A stretch of 64,000 bases of DNA from Tabrizicola fusiformis. GTDB taxonomy: Bacteria > Pseudomonadota > Alphaproteobacteria > Rhodobacterales > Rhodobacteraceae. The stretch spans positions 310,001 to 374,000 of the forward strand of contig NZ_JABUHN010000003.1 in NCBI RefSeq assembly GCF_013328815.1. Direction: 5' to 3'. The notes beneath the pieces were generated by a model. It did not search any database and had not been told where the DNA came from. It was given only the letters and a program-made list of their open reading frames with translations. Made by a program: the position numbers and the translations under genes. Below, in pieces: positions 51,175 through 59,862 of the stretch (the stretch's first letter is position 1; the number at the start of each line of letters is the position of its first letter).

Positions 51175-52154
51175 AGCGTTATCAGGTCGTCGGCATCGGC
51201 AATGCCATCGTCGATGTGTTTTCCCCCGCCGACGACAGTTTTCTGGAACTGATGGGGATTGAGAAGGGCATCATGCAACTGGTCGAGCGCGAGCGGGGCG
51301 AGCTGCTTTACGCCTCGATGAAAGACCGGGTGCAGGCGCCGGGCGGCTCGGTCGCCAATACGCTGGCGGGGCTTGGCAATCTGGGGCTGACCACGGCCTT
51401 CATCGGGCGGGTGCATGATGATGCGCTTGGCCGTTTCTATGCCGACAGCATGGCGGCGCAGGGCACCGATTTCGTCAATGCTCCGGTGCCCGGCGGAGAA
51501 TTGCCCACCTCGCGTTCAATGATCTTCGTGGCGCCGGATGGCGAGCGGTCGATGAACACCTATCTCGGGATTTCGTCCGAGCTGGGCCCCGAGGATGTGG
51601 CCGATGACGTGGCCGGACAGGCCGATATCCTGTTCCTCGAAGGCTATCTTTATGACAAGCCCAAGGGGATGGCGGCTTTTGAGCGGGCCGCGAAGCTCTG
51701 CCAGCAGAACGGCGGTCAGGCCGGGATCGCCCTGTCGGACCCGTTCTGCGTGGACCGTCACCGCGGTGATTTCCGCCGTCTGGTGCGCGACCTCGACTAT
51801 GTGATCGGCAACGAGCATGAATGGTCGTCGCTCTATCAATGCGACCTTGAGGCGGCGCTGGCGCAGGCGGTGCAGGATGCCGGGCTGGTGGTCTGCACCC
51901 GGTCCGGCGACGAGGTGATCCTTCTGCGTGGGGCGGAGCGGGCCGTGGTGCCGGTGCGCCGCGTGGTGCCGGTCGATGCCACCGGCGCGGGCGACCAGTT
52001 CGCGGCGGGCTTCCTCTATGGCCTCTCCACCGGGCGCGGGCTTGACGTGGCGGGTCGCATGGGCTGCGTTGCGGCCGCCGAGGTGATCAGCCATTACGGC
52101 GCCCGCCCCGAAGCCGATCTGTCTGACCTCTTCGCCCGGGCTGGCCTGATCTAG
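51171..52154 (+). CDS. PfkB family kinase, adenosine-kinase type
   Basis: 327 residues. Ribokinase fold with APGGSVANTLAGLGNLG near residue 55 and the C-terminal PfkB signature PVDATGAGDQFAAGFLYG with the catalytic Asp. Similar to bacterial adenosine kinases; a sugar remains possible. It overlaps nth (4 bases) and is tail-to-tail with the RNase T2 gene (4 bases). If it uses adenosine, it complements the nucleoside salvage genes at 19-24 kb. Confidence 0.88.
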   Translation: MKRYQVVGIGNAIVDVFSPADDSFLELMGIEKGIMQLVERERGELLYASMKDRVQAPGGSVANTLAGLGNLGLTTAFIGRVHDDALGRFYADSMAAQGTDFVNAPVPGGELPTSRSMIFVAPDGERSMNTYLGISSELGPEDVADDVAGQADILFLEGYLYDKPKGMAAFERAAKLCQQNGGQAGIALSDPFCVDRHRGDFRRLVRDLDYVIGNEHEWSSLYQCDLEAALAQAVQDAGLVVCTRSGDEVILLRGAERAVVPVRRVVPVDATGAGDQFAAGFLYGLSTGRGLDVAGRMGCVAAAEVISHYGARPEADLSDLFARAGLI

Positions 52155-52804
52155 CGCACCGCCTCCAGCACAGCGTCTTTCATGCGGCAATCGCGCAGGG
52201 TGTCGGCGCCGCAGCGGCGCGGGGCAAGGTCGGCGGTCAGGCACAGGCGGACCTCTTCGATCATGCCCTGATCGCAGGTGACGGTGATCTGGTCCGCCTT
52301 CAGCCCCGGATTGGCCTCCAGAAAGGCCGCCTCGACCACTTCGGCAGGCACGCGCAAATCCTTGCTGATGCGGGCGAAAACCGGCGGGATCGTCACGCTG
52401 TCATAGGCGCGGCGCGACAGGGCGAAATAATCCGGCGCCGACAGGGCGGTGCAGCGGCCATGTTTCTTCCATTCGTAAAAGGCCAGCCCTGCGCCGCCCA
52501 TGATATCGGCCATCGCCGCCGTCTCGCCCCGGGTGGGGTCACGCTCGCCGGTGCGGCAATAGCTGGGCCAGCCGGCTTCATGCTGCGGCCAGAGCCCGTG
52601 CAGCGTGAAGGTCAGGCCGCGCCCCGCATCGCATTGCGGATCGCCCCGCCCGTCGCCCACCAGCGCGCACCAGTTGGCCGACCAGGAAAGCGACAGGACA
52701 TAGTAATCGAAATCCCCGGCCCGCTCCCCCTCCGCCCGCGCGGTGGCGGGCACAACGGCGCCCGCCAGACAAAACGCAGCGAGCCAGCCCCAAAGAAATC
52801 GCAT
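52151..52804 (-). CDS. ribonuclease T2 family protein
   Basis: 217 residues with a signal peptide (about 1-24). The two catalytic blocks are intact: LTFTLHGLWPQHEAGWP (His in CAS1) and FYEWKKHGRCTAL (Glu/Lys/His in CAS2), with about 7 cysteines for disulphides. It degrades RNA in the periplasm. Overlaps the kinase stop by 4 bases tail to tail; the 152-base gap upstream separates it from the divergent trcR gene. Confidence 0.92.
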   Translation of the reverse strand: MRFLWGWLAAFCLAGAVVPATARAEGERAGDFDYYVLSLSWSANWCALVGDGRGDPQCDAGRGLTFTLHGLWPQHEAGWPSYCRTGERDPTRGETAAMADIMGGAGLAFYEWKKHGRCTALSAPDYFALSRRAYDSVTIPPVFARISKDLRVPAEVVEAAFLEANPGLKADQITVTCDQGMIEEVRLCLTADLAPRRCGADTLRDCRMKDAVLEAVR

Positions 52805-52956
52805 TTTCCCTTTTCCTCTGCCCGAAATCGCACTATATGACCGCTTGAATTCCCTGAAAACGTGGAAGTCGCGGCCCCGGTCGCAGCCGTTTTCCCGGCC
52901 CGGGAAAGATTTGTAAAGCCCGCCCTGCCGTGGGCATGAAACTGAAAGGGTGTCCG

Positions 52957-53709
52957 ATGACGAAGCCGCTCATGGCCAAGGCCACTGCCGTCTGGCTTGT
53001 CGATAATACCACGCTGACCTTCCGTCAGGTCGCCGATTTCTGCGGCATGCACGAGCTTGAGGTGCAGGGCATCGCCGATGGCGATGTGGCGACGGGAGTG
53101 AAGGGGTTCGATCCGGTTGCCAACAACCAGCTTGACGCGATCGAGATCGAGAAGGGTCAGAAAGACCCGCTCTACAAGCTCAAGCTGAAATACAACGCCG
53201 CCGCCGTGGGCGAGGAAAAGCGCCGCGGCCCGCGCTATACCCCGCTGTCCAAGCGGCAGGACCGCCCGGCGGCGATCCTCTGGCTGGTCAAGTTCCACCC
53301 GGAACTGTCGGATGGCGCCATCGGCAAACTGGTCGGCACCACCAAGCCGACGATTCAGGCGATCCGCGAGCGGACGCATTGGAATATCAACAACATCACC
53401 CCCGTCGATCCGGTTGCGCTGGGTCTGTGCAAGCAGTCCGAGCTGGATACTGCCGTTCAGGCCGCCGTGCGCAAGAAGGCCGCCGAAGGCGTGGTGATGA
53501 CCGATGACGAACGGCGCAAGCTGGTCTCGACCGAACAGTCGCTGGGCATGGCACCCGAAGCCCGCGTGCCCACCGGAATGGAGCTTTTCGGCGAGCCCGA
53601 GGAAGACCGCCGCACCGCCGCCGATTTTTCGGATGCGGAAAGCTTCTTCAACCTGCCGCAGGGCAGCGACGATGACGAGGATGAAGCGGAAGACCCGCGC
53701 AGCCGCTGA
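52957..53709 (+). CDS. trcR: cell-cycle transcriptional regulator TrcR (DUF1013)
   Basis: 250 residues; matches PF06242, whose members are annotated TrcR. Marks: MAKATAVWLVDNTTLTFRQVADFCGMHELEVQGIADG at the N-terminus, a helix-turn-helix-like LSDGAIGKLVGTTKPTIQAIRERTHWN (about 115-150), and an acidic C-terminal tail. It is a conserved alphaproteobacterial regulator linked to the cell cycle. The start at 52957 is chosen by homology. A strong terminator follows. Confidence 0.88.
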   Translation: MTKPLMAKATAVWLVDNTTLTFRQVADFCGMHELEVQGIADGDVATGVKGFDPVANNQLDAIEIEKGQKDPLYKLKLKYNAAAVGEEKRRGPRYTPLSKRQDRPAAILWLVKFHPELSDGAIGKLVGTTKPTIQAIRERTHWNINNITPVDPVALGLCKQSELDTAVQAAVRKKAAEGVVMTDDERRKLVSTEQSLGMAPEARVPTGMELFGEPEEDRRTAADFSDAESFFNLPQGSDDDEDEAEDPRSR

Positions 53710-53730
53710 TCCGCGGTGCGCAGCAAATCA

Positions 53731-53759
53731 GGGCTGCCCCGCGGGGCGGCCCTTTTCTT
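53731..53759 (+). terminator. rho-independent terminator of trcR
   Basis: GGGCTGCCCC pairs with GGGGCGGCCC (one G-U) around a tight CGCG turn, then TTTTCTTT. 22 bases after the stop. Confidence 0.85.
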
Positions 53760-53812
53760 TGCCCTGTCCGTTTGCAGAACGTCGGTGCCGATCTCCTGAT
53801 CGGGGCGGCGGA

Positions 53813-54661
53813 TCAGTGGGCCATCAGCACCGGAAGCTCGGCCTGTTCCAGCATGTTGCGGGTGGACCCGCCCAGAATCGCCTCGCGGAAGCGGGAATGG
53901 CCATAGGCCCCCATCACCAGAAGATCGGCATTCTGGTCGGTGGCGTGGCGTGACAGCACCTCGGACACCCGCGGCAGCGACCGCGCCAGCACCGACACTT
54001 CGGCATGAACGCCGTGGCGCACCAGCATCTGACACAGCAAACCGCCCGGGTCCGACCGTTCCGGCCCATGCGGCGGCGGATCGACCACGGTGATGTCCAC
54101 CATATCCGCCCCCTTCAGCAGCGGCAGCGCCGCCCGGGTCGCGGCCATCGCCTCGGCGCTCTGGTTCCAGGCCAGAATCACCCGGCGCGGCAGGCCGCCC
54201 GCGGGCAACCCGCTGGCGGGCAGCACCAGCACCGGCACCTTGGCGTCAAACAGCGCCGCTTCGACCACCGCTTCGCTGTCCACACCCTTGCCCGGCCCAT
54301 AGGGCCGCGGCAGAACCACCAGATCGGCAAAGCGGGCGCGCTGCGCCACCACGCCGGTCAGCGCGCCGATCTGCGTGACCGCCGCCTCAAGCGCCCAGCG
54401 CAGATCGCCGGTTTCGGCCGCCAGCGCCGTCCGCGCCGCAGCTTCGATGGCGCGCGCATCGGTTTCGGCCCGCTCTGTCGCCACCTCCATCAGCACCGCC
54501 CCGGCGCCGATATAGGAATAGCCAAGCTGCGTGCGGTCCACCCCCAGCACAAGAATGTCGAGATGGGCATCCTGTGCCCGGGCCAGCCGCGCCGCCGAAC
54601 CGATGGCAAGCGCCGCATCGGCCGCCGCCGTCAGCACCGTCAAAATTGTCTTGTAGGCCAT
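53813..54661 (-). CDS. tandem universal stress protein
   Basis: 282 residues with two Usp domains (about 1-140 and 145-282). The second keeps the ATP-binding loop DLLVMGAYGHSRFREAILGGSTRNML (G-x2-G-x9-G-S). The first is less conserved. Start at 54661 with GGAGGG upstream. It is divergent from ccoN, with two FNR boxes in the 232-base gap, so it is probably a microaerobic stress protein under FnrL control. Confidence 0.92.
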   Translation of the reverse strand: MAYKTILTVLTAAADAALAIGSAARLARAQDAHLDILVLGVDRTQLGYSYIGAGAVLMEVATERAETDARAIEAAARTALAAETGDLRWALEAAVTQIGALTGVVAQRARFADLVVLPRPYGPGKGVDSEAVVEAALFDAKVPVLVLPASGLPAGGLPRRVILAWNQSAEAMAATRAALPLLKGADMVDITVVDPPPHGPERSDPGGLLCQMLVRHGVHAEVSVLARSLPRVSEVLSRHATDQNADLLVMGAYGHSRFREAILGGSTRNMLEQAELPVLMAH

Positions 54662-54727
54662 CGGAAGTCCCTCCGCTTGTGTTAGCCTTGAGATGTCAAC
54701 CATGGCATGGCGCGGCGGCTGGGCGCA

Positions 54728-54741
54728 TTGACCTCGATCAA
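54728..54741. promoter_or_regulatory. FNR/FnrL box 1
   Basis: TTGAC-CTCG-ATCAA, matching TTGAT-N4-ATCAA at 9 of 10 arm positions. Lies 67 bases from the usp start, the better position for that gene. Confidence 0.8.
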
Positions 54742-54759
54742 GGGGATCGCGCAACATCG

Positions 54760-54773
54760 TTGACATGGATCAA
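54760..54773. promoter_or_regulatory. FNR/FnrL box 2
   Basis: TTGAC-ATGG-ATCAA, 120 bases before ccoN and likely the activator site for ccoNOQP. The two boxes are 32 bases apart centre to centre. Confidence 0.8.
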
Positions 54774-54893
54774 GGCCCGGTTTCGCCGCGCCTGCGAGAA
54801 GCATAGCAGTCAGAAGCTCCTGGCCGAAGTCCGAGTCGCATACTGCGCAGATTTCGGCGGACGGACCCGGACAAAAAGACGAAGGGACGCAAC

Positions 54894-56501
54894 ATGTGGG
54901 ACTACATTAAGCTGATCGTGCTTGGTGCCGTCGCGGTCATTGCCGCGATTGCCGCCAATTACGCGCATGATCTGGCGTATATGGTGAACGCCCTTGTCGT
55001 CATGCTCGCCGCTGCCATCACCTTCGTGTGGCAGTTGCGTCATGTCGGCGAGCCGGCGGTTCATCCGGCCAACGAATATCTGGACGGCGTCGTGCGCGCC
55101 GGGGTTATCGCCACCACCTTCTGGGGTGTGGTCGGTTTCCTCGTCGGCGTGGTCATCGCCTTCCAGCTTGCCTTTCCGGCATTGAACCTTGGTGCCGTGA
55201 CAGAAGGCATCCTGAACTTTGGCCGCCTGCGGCCCTTGCACACCTCGGCGGTGATCTTTGCCTTCGGGGGCAATGCGCTGATCATGTCGGCGTTCTATAT
55301 CGTTCAGCGCACCACGGCGGCGCGGCTGTTCGGGGGCAACCTCGGCTGGTTCGTGTTCTGGGGCTGGCAGTTGATGATCGTTCTGGCGGCGACCAGCTAT
55401 ATTCTGGGCGGCACGCAGGGCAAGGAATATGCCGAAACCGTCTGGTATATCGACTGGTGGATCGTTGTGGTCTGGGTCGCTTTCCTGCTGACCTTCATCG
55501 GCACGCTGTGGAAGCGCAAAGAGCCGCATATCTATGTGGCCAACTGGTTCCTGCTGTCGATGATCGTCACCGTGGCGATGCTGCATGTGGTCAACAACCT
55601 GGCCATCCCGGTGTCTTTCCTGTCCTCGCAATCGGTTCCGGTGTTCTCGGGCGTGCAGGATGCCATGACGCAATGGTGGTATGGCCACAACGCCGTGGGC
55701 TTCTTCCTGACCGCGGGCTTCCTGGGCATGATGTATTACTTCATTCCCAAGCAGGTCGAAAAGCCGGTCTTCAGCTACAAGCTGTCGATCATCCACTTCT
55801 GGGCGCTGATCTTCCTTTATATCTGGGCCGGTCCGCACCACCTGCACTATACCGCGCTGCCTGACTGGGCCGCGACACTGGGCATGGTGTTCTCGGTCAT
55901 GCTGTGGATGCCGTCCTGGGGTGGCATGATCAACGGCCTGATGACGCTTTCGGGCGCCTGGGACAAGCTGCGCACCGATCCGATTGTCCGCATGATGGTG
56001 GTGTCGGTCGGCTTCTACGGCATGTCTACCTTTGAAGGCCCGATGATGTCGATCAAGGCGGTCAACAGCCTGTCGCACTATACCGACTGGACTATCGGCC
56101 ACGTCCATTCCGGCGCCTTGGGCTGGAACGGCATGATCACCTTCGGCGCGCTTTACTTCCTCACGCCGCGCCTGTGGAACCGCGACGGGCTTTACAGTCT
56201 GAAACTCGTGAGCTGGCACTTCTGGCTCGCCACCATCGGCATCGTGCTTTACGCCTCGTCGATGTGGGTGACAGGCATCATGGAAGGTCTGATGTGGCGT
56301 GAAGTGGATGCCAACGGCTTCCTCGTGAACGCCTTCGCCGACACGGTGGCTGCAAAGTTCCCGATGAACGTGGTGCGGGGTCTGGGCGGTCTGATGTTCC
56401 TGACGGGGGCACTGATCATGGCCTACAACCTTTGGATGACCGTTCGCGCACAGCCTGCAAAGGCCCCGGTGAACGCCAACAACTACGTTCCGGCGGAATA
56501 A
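54894..56501 (+). CDS. ccoN: cbb3-type cytochrome c oxidase subunit I
   Basis: 535 residues, 12 or more helices. Haem and CuB ligands are visible as [28 protein letters not shown], and [14 protein letters not shown] (adjacent His pair). HSGALGWNG supplies another haem His. It reduces O2 at high affinity. First gene of ccoNOQP, with AAGGGA upstream of ATG 54894 and FNR boxes before it. Confidence 0.97.
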   Translation: MWDYIKLIVLGAVAVIAAIAANYAHDLAYMVNALVVMLAAAITFVWQLRHVGEPAVHPANEYLDGVVRAGVIATTFWGVVGFLVGVVIAFQLAFPALNLGAVTEGILNFGRLRPLHTSAVIFAFGGNALIMSAFYIVQRTTAARLFGGNLGWFVFWGWQLMIVLAATSYILGGTQGKEYAETVWYIDWWIVVVWVAFLLTFIGTLWKRKEPHIYVANWFLLSMIVTVAMLHVVNNLAIPVSFLSSQSVPVFSGVQDAMTQWWYGHNAVGFFLTAGFLGMMYYFIPKQVEKPVFSYKLSIIHFWALIFLYIWAGPHHLHYTALPDWAATLGMVFSVMLWMPSWGGMINGLMTLSGAWDKLRTDPIVRMMVVSVGFYGMSTFEGPMMSIKAVNSLSHYTDWTIGHVHSGALGWNGMITFGALYFLTPRLWNRDGLYSLKLVSWHFWLATIGIVLYASSMWVTGIMEGLMWREVDANGFLVNAFADTVAAKFPMNVVRGLGGLMFLTGALIMAYNLWMTVRAQPAKAPVNANNYVPAE

Positions 56502-56514
56502 GGGGGCATGGGAA

Positions 56515-57261
56515 ATGGCATTTCTTGACAAACACAAGGCAATCGAAACCCACGCCACGCTGCTTCTGGTGCTGTCCTTCCTGGTGGTGACCATCGGTGG
56601 TCTGGTTCAGATCGTTCCGCTGTTCTACATCGAGAACACCATCGAAAAGGTGCAGGGCGTGCGGCCCTACACCCCGCTGGAACTGGCGGGGCGTGACATC
56701 TACATCCGCGAAGGCTGCTATGTCTGCCACAGCCAGATGATCCGCCCGATGCGGGATGAGGTCGAACGCTATGGCCATTACTCGCTGGCGGCGGAATCGA
56801 TGTATGACCACCCGTTCCAATGGGGCTCCAAGCGGACCGGGCCAGATCTGGCCCGTGTCGGCGGCCGCTATTCCGATAGCTGGCACGTCGATCACCTGAT
56901 GGACCCGCAATCGGTGGTGCCGGAATCGATCATGCCGAAATACAGCTTCCTGCTGAACAACGTGATCGACGGCAATTATATCGGCGACGTGATGAAGACC
57001 CACCGGATGGTCGGTGTTCCCTACACCGACGATATGGTCACCGAAGCCAAGGCCGACTTTGCGGCGCAGGCCGACCCGAATGCCGACAGCGAAGGCTTGC
57101 AGGCGCGCTATGGCAATGCGGCTTTCGGGGTGCGTGACGTGACCGTCTCGAACTTTGACGGCCAGCCGGAGCTGACCGAGATGGACGCGCTGGTGGCCTA
57201 CCTTCAGGTTCTGGGCACCATGGTCGATTTCTCGACCTTCACGCCCGATCCGACGCGGTAA
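56515..57261 (+). CDS. ccoO: cbb3-type oxidase subunit II, monohaem cytochrome c
   Basis: 248 residues. N-terminal membrane anchor (about 10-35, [20 protein letters not shown]); one haem c site CYVCH in [15 protein letters not shown], and Met ligand region likely IMPKYSF. It passes electrons to CcoN. It follows ccoN by 13 bases. Confidence 0.97.
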   Translation: MAFLDKHKAIETHATLLLVLSFLVVTIGGLVQIVPLFYIENTIEKVQGVRPYTPLELAGRDIYIREGCYVCHSQMIRPMRDEVERYGHYSLAAESMYDHPFQWGSKRTGPDLARVGGRYSDSWHVDHLMDPQSVVPESIMPKYSFLLNNVIDGNYIGDVMKTHRMVGVPYTDDMVTEAKADFAAQADPNADSEGLQARYGNAAFGVRDVTVSNFDGQPELTEMDALVAYLQVLGTMVDFSTFTPDPTR

Positions 57262-57271
57262 GGGGGCAGAT

Positions 57272-57487
57272 ATGGACATGTATAGTCTGCTGCGCGAGTT
57301 CGCGGATAGCTGGGCGCTGATCGTCCTGACGCTGGTGTTCCTGGGGGTGATCCTCTGGGTGCTGCGTCCGGGCAGCCGGTCGCTTCATGCCGATGCGGCA
57401 AATGCGATCTTCCGCAACGAAAAGAAACCCGCCGGCGATGCTGAGGTGCGCAGCACCCCCGCCACCCGGCCCGTGAAGGAGGCGTGA
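57272..57487 (+). CDS. ccoQ: cbb3-type oxidase subunit IV
   Basis: 71 residues, one transmembrane helix (about 12-32, [21 protein letters not shown]) and a polar tail with [12 protein letters not shown]. CcoQ stabilises the complex. GGGGGCAGAT lies before the ATG. It is 10 bases after ccoO and 4 before ccoP. Confidence 0.93.
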   Translation: MDMYSLLREFADSWALIVLTLVFLGVILWVLRPGSRSLHADAANAIFRNEKKPAGDAEVRSTPATRPVKEA

Positions 57488-57491
57488 GACC

Positions 57492-58370
57492 ATGTGCGCC
57501 AAACAAGTCAAGAACGTGCAGGGCGAAGTTCCGACAACCGGCCATGAATGGGACGGGATTCAGGAATTCGACAATCCCATGCCGCGCTGGTGGGTGTGGA
57601 TGTTCTACGCCACCATCGCCTTTGCGGTCTGGTATGTCATCGCCTATCCGGCATGGCCGCTGCTGAACAGCGCCACGCAGGGCTATCTGGGCTATGACAC
57701 CCGGCAAGAGGTCGAGGCAGAGATCAAGCGGTTCGACGATGCCAATGCGGCCATCAAGGCCAAGCTGGTTGCCGCCGATCTGGGCGCCATCGCCAAGGAT
57801 GACACGCTGAACCAATATGCCACCGCCGCGGGGGCAGCCGTGTTCCGCACCTGGTGCGCCCAGTGCCATGGTTCGGGTGCAGCCGGGGTTCAGGGCAAGG
57901 GCTATCCCAACCTCCTGGATAACGACTGGCTCTGGGGCGGGGCGATCGAGGATATCCACACCACGATCAGCCATGGCATCCGCAACACCACCGATGCCGA
58001 TGCGCGGTATTCGGAAATGCCGAAATTCGGCGTGGACGGGCTGCTGGAACCCGCCCAGATCGAGGAAGTGGTCGAGCATGTTCTGGCCATCTCTGGGCAA
58101 GAGCATGACGCGGCCAAGGCGGCAGCCGGGGCCACCGTCTTTGCCGACAACTGCGCTGCCTGCCATGCCGAAACCGGCACCGGCGACCGCGCACAGGGCG
58201 CGCCGAACCTGACCGACGCGATCTGGCTTTATGGCGGCGACCGGGCGACGATCAACCACACGGTCACCTACGCCCGTTTCGGCGTGATGCCGTCCTGGAC
58301 CGGGCGTCTGTCCGAAGACGAAATCCGCGCCGTGGCAACCTATGTCCACAGCCTCGGCGGCGGTGAATGA
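57492..58370 (+). CDS. ccoP: cbb3-type oxidase subunit III, dihaem cytochrome c
   Basis: 292 residues. N-terminal membrane helix (about 35-60, [22 protein letters not shown]) and two haem c sites, CAQCH in [12 protein letters not shown] and CAACH in [13 protein letters not shown]. Likely Met ligands occur in each lobe. It accepts electrons from soluble cytochrome c. The operon ends at a strong terminator. Confidence 0.97.
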   Translation: MCAKQVKNVQGEVPTTGHEWDGIQEFDNPMPRWWVWMFYATIAFAVWYVIAYPAWPLLNSATQGYLGYDTRQEVEAEIKRFDDANAAIKAKLVAADLGAIAKDDTLNQYATAAGAAVFRTWCAQCHGSGAAGVQGKGYPNLLDNDWLWGGAIEDIHTTISHGIRNTTDADARYSEMPKFGVDGLLEPAQIEEVVEHVLAISGQEHDAAKAAAGATVFADNCAACHAETGTGDRAQGAPNLTDAIWLYGGDRATINHTVTYARFGVMPSWTGRLSEDEIRAVATYVHSLGGGE

Positions 58371-58391
58371 TCTGACCCTGCGGTCAGGCGG

Positions 58392-58416
58392 AAAGGGGCC
58401 CCTCGGGGCCCCTTTT
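58392..58416. terminator. bidirectional terminator between ccoP and the 44-residue ORF
   Basis: AAAGGGGCCC-CTCG-GGGCCCCTTT with TTTT after it on the plus strand; on the minus strand the stem ends in TTT. 22 bases after ccoP. Confidence 0.85.
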
Positions 58417-58420
58417 CATT

Positions 58421-58555
58421 TCAGAACCGGCCCTCACCCGGGCGCGGCAGCAACCAATGCGGCGGCGCCGGCCAATCGCGTGAGGGTTGCGGCGGGGCAT
58501 CGCGCCATTCGGTGCGGGTGGCGATCCTGAAAGTCTGAGCAAGAAGGGTCAACAT
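58421..58555 (-). CDS. small protein, 44 residues, divergent from LysR gene
   Basis: ATG at 58555 with AAAGGA 7 bases upstream, stop at 58421. It reads MLTLLAQTFRIATRTEWRD, then a Pro/Trp-rich tail PPQPSRDWPAPPHWLLPRPG. No membrane segment. The stop lies 5 bases from the ccoP terminator, and its start is 99 bases from the divergent LysR start. LysR regulators often control the divergent gene, so it may be its target. Family not recognised. Confidence 0.55.
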   Translation of the reverse strand: MLTLLAQTFRIATRTEWRDAPPQPSRDWPAPPHWLLPRPGEGRF

Positions 58556-58653
58556 GGCGGTATCCTTTGGGCAGTGGTTTCTGTCCTTGAATATCTGCGA
58601 AATTCGCGCATCCTTCCAATCAGACGATTATTGACTCCGTAAGGCAGGCTTAC

Positions 58654-59574
58654 ATGGACATCTGGCGCAATCTTCCACCGCTGGCGGCGCTGCGTGCCTT
58701 TGCGGCCTGGGCCGATTGCGGGTCGATGACGGCGGCGGGGGCGGCGCTGAACGTCTCCCATGCGGCGATCAGCCAACAGATCCGCGCGCTTGAGGCACAT
58801 CTTGGCCTTGCCCTGGTGGACCGCAGCATGACCCCGCCCACCCCCACCCCCGATGGCGCCCAACTGGCCGAGGTAGCCCGCGCCGGTTTTGCCGCCATGG
58901 CGCGCATGGTGGCCGAGCTGACGGGTGCCGATGCCGCAAGACCGCTGCAAATCACCACCTCGCCCGGTTTTGCCTCCGCATGGCTCTTGCCCCGGCTGGG
59001 CCGGTTCCGCGCCGCGCATCCCGCCATCAGCCTGATGCTCGACCCGACCCCGGCGCTGTGCCCGCTGACACCCGGCGGCATCGACATCGCCCTGCGCTAT
59101 GGCCGCGGCGATTGGCCGGGGCTTGAGGCGCATCTGATGATCCCGACGCCGCTTGTGGTCGTGGCGGCCCCCGATCTGGTCCGCGGCATTCCGGCCGATG
59201 ACCTGCGCGCACTGGCCCGCCTGCCGTGGATCGACGAAACCGGCGCCGATGATTCCGTCGCCCTCTTCGATCGTCATGGCTTGCAGCGTGAGGGCGGCGG
59301 CGTGGTCGCCCTGCCCGGCATGTTCAAGATCGAGGCCGCCCGGGCGGGGCAAGGCATCGCCGTGACCTCGCGCATGTTCGTTCAGGCCGATATCGCGGCG
59401 GGCCGCCTGCGCGTGCTGCATGAAATCCTGAACGGCAAGGCGTATTGGCTGGTCCACCGGCCCGGAGTGCTGCGTCCGGCAGCCCGTGCCTTTGCCGGCT
59501 GGGTCTTGCGCGAGGCGGCGCAGCACATGGCCGAATGCCGGGCCGAAGACGGTGGAATTGCCACCACCATTTGA
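58654..59574 (+). CDS. LysR family transcriptional regulator (GcvA-like)
   Basis: 306 residues. N-terminal winged helix with LAALRAFAAWADCGSMTAAGAALNVSHAAISQQIRALEAHLGLALVDR; substrate-binding domain from about 92 with SPGFASAWLLPRLGRFRAAHP and GIDIALRYGRGDWPGLE, the latter typical of GcvA-like members. Ligand unknown. Its stop codon TGA is inside an FNR box (59571-59584) that belongs to the downstream ccoGHI region. Confidence 0.92.
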   Translation: MDIWRNLPPLAALRAFAAWADCGSMTAAGAALNVSHAAISQQIRALEAHLGLALVDRSMTPPTPTPDGAQLAEVARAGFAAMARMVAELTGADAARPLQITTSPGFASAWLLPRLGRFRAAHPAISLMLDPTPALCPLTPGGIDIALRYGRGDWPGLEAHLMIPTPLVVVAAPDLVRGIPADDLRALARLPWIDETGADDSVALFDRHGLQREGGGVVALPGMFKIEAARAGQGIAVTSRMFVQADIAAGRLRVLHEILNGKAYWLVHRPGVLRPAARAFAGWVLREAAQHMAECRAEDGGIATTI

Positions 59575-59584
59575 CACAGGTCAA
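59571..59584. promoter_or_regulatory. FNR/FnrL box 3, overlapping the LysR stop codon
   Basis: TTGAC-ACAG-GTCAA, a perfect palindrome when extended to TTTGAC/GTCAAA. 279 bases before ccoG. The TGA stop of the LysR gene (59572-59574) is inside it. Confidence 0.6.
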
Positions 59585-59780
59585 AGACGGCCCGCCGCGA
59601 TTCCCGCAAGGTCACAGGCGAGCCACAGCGCAAGCTTGGCCCGGCACCGGCGCCCCTGTCCTGTTCGCGCGTTTCCTGGGGGCGCCGGCGCCTCTCTTTC
59701 CTCAGGAAAAAGGCCCATCGGCAGCCCACCCTCCCCCGCGCTGCCATGCCGCGTTGAAAAAATGCCCCCGGGATAGATAA

Positions 59781-59794
59781 TTGATGCAAGTCAA
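59781..59794. promoter_or_regulatory. FNR/FnrL box 4, upstream of ccoG
   Basis: TTGAT-GCAA-GTCAA, 9 of 10 arm positions of the consensus, 69 bases before the GTG start of ccoG. Best placed activator site for ccoGHI. Confidence 0.75.
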
Positions 59795-59862
59795 GGTGCC
59801 CCCCGGCGCATCGGCCCATACCCAAGCCTGTAAGCCTAGGCAGAATCCCGGAGCCTCCTCCC

